This document shows positions 1 through 4,767 of a stretch of 5,849 nt of DNA, one piece after another. How positions within the stretch are numbered: the first letter of the stretch is position 1; the number at the start of each line of letters is the position of its first letter. Origin of the DNA: Bog-532 sp036495425 (GTDB lineage Bacteria > Actinomycetota > Actinomycetes > Streptosporangiales > Streptosporangiaceae); the NCBI GenBank assembly GCA_036495425.1, contig DASXMW010000176.1, positions 1 through 5,849 on the forward strand, in the 5' to 3' direction. The position numbers and the translations under genes were made by a program. The notes under the pieces were generated by a model. The model did not search any database, had not been told where the DNA came from, and saw nothing but the letters and a program-made list of their open reading frames with translations.

Positions 1-90
1 GAGCATTGCGTAATGGGTGAATCCGCGCTGGGATGAGACGGTGAGCGGTGGTGCGCCGGCCGTCGGCGCCCCGTGCCGATGAGGAGCACC
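1..90. other. 5' leader upstream of the S53 peptidase gene
   Basis: No open frame here is supported as a gene, and no convincing -35/-10 pair is visible. The only structure is a weak imperfect palindrome, CATTGCGTAATG, at 4-15. The promoter of the peptidase gene may lie partly outside the window. The last ten bases carry the ribosome binding site listed separately. Confidence 0.4.
81..86 (+). promoter_or_regulatory. Ribosome binding site (GAGGAG) that selects ATG 91
   Basis: GAGGAG lies four bases before ATG 91 and is complementary to the anti-Shine-Dalgarno end of 16S rRNA. The earlier in-frame candidates, GTG 73 and ATG 79, have no purine-rich stretch at a suitable distance, so this site favours ATG 91. 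Confidence 0.55.
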
Positions 91-1656
91 ATGCTGCCGA
101 GCCTCCGCGGGCTTGGCCCGCGCCGCGCTGCGGTAGCCGGGCCTGGCCCCAGGCTTGCTCTTCACCGGTCCCGTGGGCCCGCCGTGGCCGACCCGCGACC
201 GCGTCACCGGGCGCTGGACCTCATCGCCGGCCTGGCCGCCCTGATCACGCTGGCCGCGCTGGCCGTCCTCCCGGGCTCGGCCGCGACGGTCTCCGCCCCG
301 GCCGCCAGCCACGGTCGTTCGGTCACGTTCACCCGCCATACCGTGGCCGGCCCGGCCGCCTTCGCCGCGGCCGCCGGCGGCGCCGCCACCCCGGTCCCGT
401 CGGTGGCGGGCCAGTCCATGATCCAGCTGCAGTCGCCGCGCCCGCTCAGCACGGCCGACTGCCTGGCCACGATCAAGCTGCGCTGCTACAGCCCCCTGCA
501 GTACCGGGTGGCCTACGACCTGGAGCCGCTGTACCAGAAGAACATCACCGGCCAGGGCCAGACCATCGTGATCGTCGACTCCTTCGGATCGCCGAGGATC
601 AAGCAGGACCTGGCCCACTTCGATCGGCAGTGGGGCCTGCCCAACCCGCCGGCCGTCAACCAGTACAAGCTGGGCCACTGGGAGTTCCGCAAGTCCAACG
701 CCACCATGGACGGCTGGGCCGAAGAGACCACCCTGGACGTCGAGTACGCGCACGCCATCGCGCCCGCGGCCACCATCGACCTGGTGGAGACGCCGGTCGC
801 CGAGACCGAGGGCGTGACCGGTTTCCCGCAGATGATGATGGCCATCAAGGACGTGATCGACGCCACCAAGGTCGACGTGATCAGCCAGAGCTTCGGCGCC
901 ACCGAGAACACCTTCCCCGGCTTCGGCCAGGGGAACTACGCCAGCATCGACAGCCTGCGCTACGCGTTCCAGGACGCGGCCAGACGGCACGTGACCGTGC
1001 TGGCCGCGTCCGGCGACTCCGGCGCCACCAACGACAAGGCCGACGGCGCCACCCTGTACCCGTTCCCGGTGGTGGCCTGGCCCTCCTCGGACCCGCTGGT
1101 CACCTCGATCGGCGGCACCCAGCTCCAGCTGGCCCAGGACGGCAACAAGATCCGTCCCGACCAGGTGTGGGGCGACGAGTACGGCGCGGGCGGCGGCGGC
1201 CTGTCCGCCGTCTTCGGCCAGCCCGGCTACCAGAACGACGTCGGCAGCGTGGTCGACGGCCACCGCGGCACGCCCGACATCTCGATGTCGGCCGCGGTCA
1301 GCGGCGGCGCCTGGATCTACCAGAGCTTCGAGCCCGGCGGGGCCGGCTGGGAGATCCTGGGCGGCACCAGCGAAGCCACCCCCATCTTCGCCGGCATCGT
1401 GGCCCTGGCCAGCCAGAAGGCCGGTCATCCCCTCGGCAACATCGACACCGCGCTCTACCGTCTGGGCGCTCAGAGCCGCCTCAAGAACGGCCCGTCGGCC
1501 ACCGGGATCGTCGACGTCACCACCGGCACCAACACCTTCGGCAACGTGACCGGCTACCAGGCCCGGCCCGGCTACGACCTGGCCAGCGGCTGGGGCACCA
1601 TCGACGCCGCCCGCTTCGTCCCCGCCCTGGCCCAGGCGGCCAGCCAGCACTCCTGA
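91..1656 (+). CDS. Secreted S53 (sedolisin-type) serine-carboxyl peptidase lacking a classical prodomain
   Basis: This is a predicted extracellular endopeptidase of family S53, whose members use a Glu-Asp-Ser triad and usually work best at acid pH. Numbering from ATG 91 (521 aa): an Arg-rich N-terminus precedes a hydrophobic core at 44-60, followed by small residues suited to signal peptidase cleavage around 62-69. The catalytic pair lies in EETTLDVEYAHAIAP (E212, D216). The oxyanion Asp is in AASGDSGA (D309) and the nucleophile in GGTSEATP (S427). The C-terminal calcium site is suggested by VDVTTG (D475) and RPGYDLASGWG (D496). The only two cysteines, C124 and C132, could form a disulfide at the front of the mature domain. 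Classical sedolisins carry a prodomain of about 190 residues. Here only about 75 residues separate the signal segment from the catalytic fold, as in a prodomain-less group I recall from actinomycetes. The start is uncertain: GTG 73, ATG 79 and ATG 91 are in frame, and GTG 184 would give a more compact signal peptide but has no clear ribosome binding site. The family call is firm; the substrate is unknown. Confidence 0.93.
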   Translation: MLPSLRGLGPRRAAVAGPGPRLALHRSRGPAVADPRPRHRALDLIAGLAALITLAALAVLPGSAATVSAPAASHGRSVTFTRHTVAGPAAFAAAAGGAATPVPSVAGQSMIQLQSPRPLSTADCLATIKLRCYSPLQYRVAYDLEPLYQKNITGQGQTIVIVDSFGSPRIKQDLAHFDRQWGLPNPPAVNQYKLGHWEFRKSNATMDGWAEETTLDVEYAHAIAPAATIDLVETPVAETEGVTGFPQMMMAIKDVIDATKVDVISQSFGATENTFPGFGQGNYASIDSLRYAFQDAARRHVTVLAASGDSGATNDKADGATLYPFPVVAWPSSDPLVTSIGGTQLQLAQDGNKIRPDQVWGDEYGAGGGGLSAVFGQPGYQNDVGSVVDGHRGTPDISMSAAVSGGAWIYQSFEPGGAGWEILGGTSEATPIFAGIVALASQKAGHPLGNIDTALYRLGAQSRLKNGPSATGIVDVTTGTNTFGNVTGYQARPGYDLASGWGTIDAARFVPALAQAASQHS

Positions 1657-1677
1657 CCCGGCCCTGGCCGTCCGGCC

Positions 1678-1716
1678 CCAGCGGCTGGTTGGAACCCAGC
1701 GCTGGTTGTTGCCTTT
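1678..1716 (+). terminator. Likely Rho-independent terminator of the S53 peptidase gene
   Basis: CCAGC (1678-1682) pairs with GCTGG (1701-1705). After a bulged G at 1683, GCTGG (1684-1688) pairs with CCAGC (1696-1700), leaving a seven-base loop. The ten-pair stem is followed by T-rich sequence (TTGTTGCCTTTTG). It begins 21 bases after the peptidase stop codon. The T tract is interrupted, so efficiency cannot be judged from sequence. Confidence 0.5.
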
Positions 1717-1745
1717 TGTCACAGAGGGGACACGGCCCGCGTGTT

Positions 1746-1765
1746 AACCCCGAGATGTAGGGGTT
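1746..1765. repeat. Inverted repeat AACCCC-N8-GGGGTT before the acyltransferase gene
   Basis: Perfect six-base arms (1746-1751 and 1760-1765) flank an eight-base spacer. The repeat ends eight bases before a possible -10 box, so it could be an operator near the -35 region. It could also be a second small hairpin in the terminator region. No regulator can be named. Confidence 0.35.
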
Positions 1766-1772
1766 TGCCCGT

Positions 1773-1778
1773 TAGCGT
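1773..1778 (+). promoter_or_regulatory. Possible -10 box for a leaderless acyltransferase transcript
   Basis: TAGCGT fits the actinobacterial TANNNT -10 pattern and ends eight bases before GTG 1787. Transcription would therefore start at or next to the start codon. No Shine-Dalgarno sequence precedes either TTG 1781 or GTG 1787, which fits leaderless translation. There is no good -35 hexamer about 17 bases upstream, so the call is weak. Confidence 0.3.
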
Positions 1779-1786
1779 GTTTGCTT

Positions 1787-3172
1787 GTGCCTGATGCCCC
1801 CGTCACGCTCACCCCTCCCTCCCCGTCCGCCGCTGCCGCCCCGCGGGCTGGCCAGCGGCTGGCCTGGCTGGACGCGTTGCGGGGGTTCGCCGCCCTGTGC
1901 GTGGTGTTCGACCACCTCGGCGTCTACGCGATGCCGCACCTGAGGGGCGACATCTACCGGTTCCTCGACCCCGGCACCTACGGGGTCTTTGTGTTCTTCC
2001 TGGTGAGCGGCTACATCGTGCCGGCCTCGCTGGAGCGCAAGGGCAGCGTGCGCGGGTTCTGGGTCAGCCGGGCGTTCCGGCTGTACCCGCTGTACGCCGT
2101 CGCCCTGGTCGCCATGGTGTTGCTCTGGTGGTTCAACATCGGCACGATCAGTGGCACTAACTACCAGGGCAAAACCTCGCTGATCACCCACGCGCTGATG
2201 CTGTCCAGCGTGCTCGGTGCGCACAACGCCATCAACGTGATCTGGACCCTGACCTACGAGATGGCGTTCTACCTCCTGCTCACCGCGCTGTTCCTGACCG
2301 GTACCCACCGGCGCAGCAGCCGGTGGGCGCTGCTGTTCGCGGCGGCCGCGGTGGGGCTGGGCGGCCTGCTGCCGATGTTCGCGATCTCGCGGAGCTTCCT
2401 CGGCACCCGGCTGGTGCCCGAGATCGCCGACCTGTTCATCCTGGCCGGGATCGCGCTGGCCGTGACCCGCTTCCGGGTGCCGCGGACGATCGGCGCCATC
2501 CTGGCCGCCGGCACCGTGCTGGTGCTGGTGATGTTCAACGGCGACTGGGTGCCGCCCTACGAGGCCCTGACCATCCTGGCCCTGATGTTCACCGGCACCA
2601 TGCTGTACCGGGCCGAGCGCGGCGACTACCCCTGGAACCGGGCCGTCCCGGCCGCGGTCACGGTCCTGGCGCTGGCCACCGCGGCCGGCCTGTGGCACGG
2701 CTGGATCTGGGGCGCCCCCTACCGCTGGCAGTGGACCACGTCGGTGCTGGGCGCGGGCCTGACCTTCGCCATCGGCATGGCCTGCCGGAAGAAGCAGGTG
2801 CCGCGCGTGCTGGCCTGGCTCGGGGTGGTCAGCTTCTCGGTGTACCTGATCCACCCGGTGCTGCTCCAGTTCTACAAGAAGATCCCGTTCACCCACGGCT
2901 CACACCCGTTCCCGCTGCAGGCCCTGATGGCCGCGACGTTCCTGGCCGTGCTGCTGGCCTGCAGCTGGCTGTCCTACCGGTGGGTGGAGAAGCCCATGCA
3001 GCGGCACGGCCGCACGGTCTCGCGCTGGCTGGACACCTGGTTCGGCCCGGACCAGGTGCCCGGCGCCAAGGCCGCGGCGCTGGAACCGGCCCCCGCCCTC
3101 GAGGTCATCGTCCCGCCGGAGCGCGAGGCCATCCACGCGCAGGAACCGGTCCCGGGGTCCGTCGGCCGGTAA
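1787..3172 (+). CDS. Membrane acyltransferase, family 3 (OafA/ExoZ-like)
   Basis: This is an integral-membrane O-acyltransferase of the acyltransferase-3 family, which moves acyl groups (often acetyl) onto sugars of exopolysaccharides, cell-wall polymers or glycosylated metabolites. Numbering from GTG 1787 (461 aa): a short Pro/Ala-rich N-terminus leads into WLDALRGFAALCVVFDHLG with the family Arg (R32) and likely catalytic His (H43). YGVFVFFLVSGYIVPAS follows (about 66-82), then FRLYPLY near 97-103. The motif WTLTYEMAFYLL (E158) resembles the YEMFFY variant of ExoZ-type members rather than the EExFYL of OafA. The last helices contain LGVVSFSVYLIHPVLL (H356) and end at SYRWVEKPM (E401). I count about 10-12 hydrophobic segments. 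A hydrophilic Pro/Glu-rich tail of roughly 50-60 residues follows, with no SGNH esterase-like domain. The start is uncertain: TTG 1781 is two codons upstream, and neither has a ribosome binding site. It appears to be its own transcription unit between two hairpins. The acceptor substrate cannot be inferred from neighbours. Confidence 0.9.
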   Translation: MPDAPVTLTPPSPSAAAAPRAGQRLAWLDALRGFAALCVVFDHLGVYAMPHLRGDIYRFLDPGTYGVFVFFLVSGYIVPASLERKGSVRGFWVSRAFRLYPLYAVALVAMVLLWWFNIGTISGTNYQGKTSLITHALMLSSVLGAHNAINVIWTLTYEMAFYLLLTALFLTGTHRRSSRWALLFAAAAVGLGGLLPMFAISRSFLGTRLVPEIADLFILAGIALAVTRFRVPRTIGAILAAGTVLVLVMFNGDWVPPYEALTILALMFTGTMLYRAERGDYPWNRAVPAAVTVLALATAAGLWHGWIWGAPYRWQWTTSVLGAGLTFAIGMACRKKQVPRVLAWLGVVSFSVYLIHPVLLQFYKKIPFTHGSHPFPLQALMAATFLAVLLACSWLSYRWVEKPMQRHGRTVSRWLDTWFGPDQVPGAKAAALEPAPALEVIVPPEREAIHAQEPVPGSVGR

Positions 3173-3221
3173 CGCCTGTCCAGCAGCAGCGCCCGTCAGC
3201 CAGGAGCGACGGGGGCCGGTA

Positions 3222-3245
3222 GGGCCAGGACCACCGGTCCGGCCC
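3222..3245 (+). terminator. Strong GC hairpin between the acyltransferase and phosphatase genes
   Basis: GGGCC (3222-3226) pairs with GGCCC (3241-3245), and GGACC (3228-3232) pairs with GGTCC (3236-3240). A single A at 3227 is bulged and ACC is the loop. This ten-pair GC stem lies about 50 bases after the acyltransferase stop and 24 bases before the phosphatase ATG. No T tract follows. It may end acyltransferase transcription without one, or it may be a structure in the leader of the phosphatase mRNA. Confidence 0.4.
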
Positions 3246-3268
3246 GGCGATCAGGCATCCTAGAAGGC

Positions 3269-3811
3269 ATGTCCGTCTCTGCCGCGGCGCTGCCGCCGCC
3301 CCGCGACCCCGGCGCGCCGTACACCGTCTGCCTGGTGTGCCTGGGCAACATCTGCCGCTCGCCCATGGCCGAAGTCGTGCTCCGCTCCGAGCTGACCCGG
3401 GCCGGCCTGGCCGGCGCGGTCACGGTGGACAGCGCGGGCACCGGCGACTGGCACATCGGCTACCCGATGGACCGCCGGGCCCAGGCCGAACTGGCCCGCC
3501 GCGGCTACGACGGGTCCGCGCACCGGGCCCGGCAGATCGACGCCTCCTGGCTGCCGGGCCGGGATCTGTTCCTGGCCATGGACCGCCGCAACGCGGCCGA
3601 CCTGCGGCGGATGGCGGCCCAGGCCGGGATCCCGGACGACCGGGTCCGGCTGTTCGGCGACGCGGGCGGCCTCGGGGCCGACCAGGACATCCCCGACCCC
3701 TACGGCGGCGAGGCCGACGACTTCGCCACCGCCCTGGAACTGATCCAGGCGGGCGCCCGCCAGCTCACCGGGCAGCTCGGTGTTCTGCTGGCCGGCCACG
3801 CCCCGGCCTGA
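3269..3811 (+). CDS. Low-molecular-weight protein tyrosine phosphatase, possible ribulosamine-5-phosphatase
   Basis: This is a cytoplasmic cysteine-dependent phosphatase of the low-molecular-weight PTP family (180 aa, against about 150-165 usual; the surplus is a 17-residue N-terminal extension). The P-loop VCLGNICRSPMAE carries the CX5R signature with nucleophile C24 and R30. C29 is the second P-loop cysteine, which in relatives can form a reversible disulfide with the nucleophile. The general-acid Asp is in IPDPYGG (D143) near the C-terminus. DSAGTGDWHIG and FLAMDRRNAADL are also typical of the family. The start ATG 3269 follows GAAGG with only one base between, too close for a normal ribosome binding site. 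Its stop lies five bases before the fructosamine-kinase gene, so the two are probably co-transcribed. Family members act on phosphotyrosine, but some also hydrolyse ribulosamine-5-phosphates on glycated proteins, and the neighbour favours that role here. The family is certain; the substrate is inferred. Confidence 0.95.
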   Translation: MSVSAAALPPPRDPGAPYTVCLVCLGNICRSPMAEVVLRSELTRAGLAGAVTVDSAGTGDWHIGYPMDRRAQAELARRGYDGSAHRARQIDASWLPGRDLFLAMDRRNAADLRRMAAQAGIPDDRVRLFGDAGGLGADQDIPDPYGGEADDFATALELIQAGARQLTGQLGVLLAGHAPA

Positions 3812-3816
3812 CCGCG

Positions 3817-4767
3817 GTGCCGTCCCCAGCGACTCCCGGCGGCCCGGTCGCCGCGCGCCTCGCCGCCCTGACCGGCACCGCCGTCCGGGACCTGCGCCCG
3901 GCCGGGGCTCAGCACGGCACCCAGCACTACCGGGCCACCCTCACCGACGGCCGCGAGGTCTTCGCCAAGCTCGCCGCCCCCTCCGCCCTCGCTGCCTCCT
4001 CCGCCCTCGGCCAAAGCACCAGCCACGCAGAGCCCAGCGACCACACCAGCCCCAGCGGCCCCTTCAACGCCGAGGCCCGCGGCCTGCGCTGGCTGGCCGA
4101 GCCGGGCGCCGTGCCCATCCCCGAGGTCCTGGGCTGGGACGATCAGGCCCTGGTGCTGTCCTGGCTGCCGCCCGGGCCGGCCGGCCCGGAGGCGGCGGCG
4201 GACTTCGGCCGCGCCCTGGCCCGGCTGCACCGTGCGGGCGCGGTCGAGTTCGGCGCCCCCTGGCCCGGCTTCATCGCCAGCCTGCCCTTGGACAACAGGC
4301 CCTGGGCCGCCGATCAGGGCTGGCCGTGCTGGTACGCCGAACGCCGGGTCCGCCCCTACCTGCGCCACGCCGCCGGCCAGGGCACGCTCGGGCCGCGCGA
4401 CGTCGCCCTGGTCGAGGAGGTGCTGGACCGGATCGGCGACCTGGCCGGCCCGGACGAGCCGCCCAGCCGCCTCCACGGCGACTGCTGGTCCGGCAACGTG
4501 CTGTGGTCCGGCGGCCGCGGCTGGCTGATCGACCCGGCCGCGCACGGGGGCCACCGCGAGACCGACCTGGCCATGCTGGACCTGTTCGGCGCGCCGCACC
4601 TGGCCACGGTGCTGCGGGCCTACACCGAGCAGGCCCCGCTGGCCCCGGGCTGGCGGGCCCGCGTGCCGCTGCACCAGCTGCACCCGCTGCTGGTGCACGT
4701 CTGCCTGTTCGGCGCCGGGTACCGCGACCAGACCCTGGCCGCCGCCCGCGCCGCCTTGGCTGGCTAG
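3817..4767 (+). CDS. Fructosamine/ribulosamine 3-kinase family protein (protein deglycation)
   Basis: This is a predicted cytoplasmic ATP-dependent sugar kinase of the fructosamine-kinase family. Members phosphorylate C3 of ketoamine sugars on glycated amines, and the product then detaches; bacterial members often prefer ribulosamines or erythrulosamines. Length is 316 aa from GTG 3817, against about 290 usual. Visible motifs are the ATP-anchoring Lys in EVFAKL (K51), the partner Glu in FNAEARGLRWL (E86), LPLDNRPW (156-163), and WYAERRVRPYLR (from 172). The catalytic loop is LHGDCWSGN (D222, N227), the metal-binding Asp is in LIDPAAHGGHRETDLAM (D239), and a C-terminal QLHPLLVHVCLFGAGY segment follows. 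A low-complexity insert at about 55-81, rich in Ser, Ala, Pro and His, separates K51 from E86. GTG 3817 is chosen because it lies five bases after the phosphatase stop and just before the first conserved residues. No ribosome binding site is visible, so translation may depend on coupling. The frame stays open far upstream, but that stretch overlaps the phosphatase gene and has no family similarity. The stop overlaps that of the convergent kinase gene. Confidence 0.93.
   Translation: MPSPATPGGPVAARLAALTGTAVRDLRPAGAQHGTQHYRATLTDGREVFAKLAAPSALAASSALGQSTSHAEPSDHTSPSGPFNAEARGLRWLAEPGAVPIPEVLGWDDQALVLSWLPPGPAGPEAAADFGRALARLHRAGAVEFGAPWPGFIASLPLDNRPWAADQGWPCWYAERRVRPYLRHAAGQGTLGPRDVALVEEVLDRIGDLAGPDEPPSRLHGDCWSGNVLWSGGRGWLIDPAAHGGHRETDLAMLDLFGAPHLATVLRAYTEQAPLAPGWRARVPLHQLHPLLVHVCLFGAGYRDQTLAAARAALAG
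3980..4009 (+). repeat. 18-bp-period direct repeat inside the fructosamine-kinase insert
   Basis: The 12-base word CCTCCGCCCTCG occurs at 3980-3991 and again at 3998-4009, an offset of 18 bases or six codons. It encodes the consecutive near-repeats SALAAS and SALGQS (residues 56-67). It marks a short tandem duplication at the start of the low-complexity insert. Confidence 0.7.

Noticed and set aside
4..15. Imperfect palindrome CATTGCGTAATG at the left edge
   Set aside because: It is short, contains a mismatched G/T pair, and has no promoter element beside it, so it could easily be chance.
48..1760. A 570-codon plus-strand open frame overlapping the S53 peptidase gene in another frame
   Set aside because: Its translation is Arg/Pro/Gly-rich with no domain or motif. 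The overlapping frame contains every S53 catalytic motif. Long open shadow frames are expected at this GC content.
1772..2896. A 374-codon minus-strand open frame opposite the acyltransferase gene
   Set aside because: The product is a Gln/His/Gly/Arg-rich string typical of antisense reading of GC-rich membrane-protein codons, while the plus strand encodes clear acyltransferase-3 motifs.
3337..3816. A 160-codon N-terminal extension of the fructosamine-kinase frame across the phosphatase gene
   Set aside because: It is an out-of-frame reading of the phosphatase gene, with Arg/Pro/Gly-rich composition and no similarity to kinase N-termini. GTG 3817 gives a family-sized protein.
3700..4698. A 332-codon minus-strand open frame opposite the fructosamine kinase gene
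   Set aside because: It has low-complexity Gly/Ala/Gln-rich composition and no recognisable motif, and lies opposite a well-supported gene.
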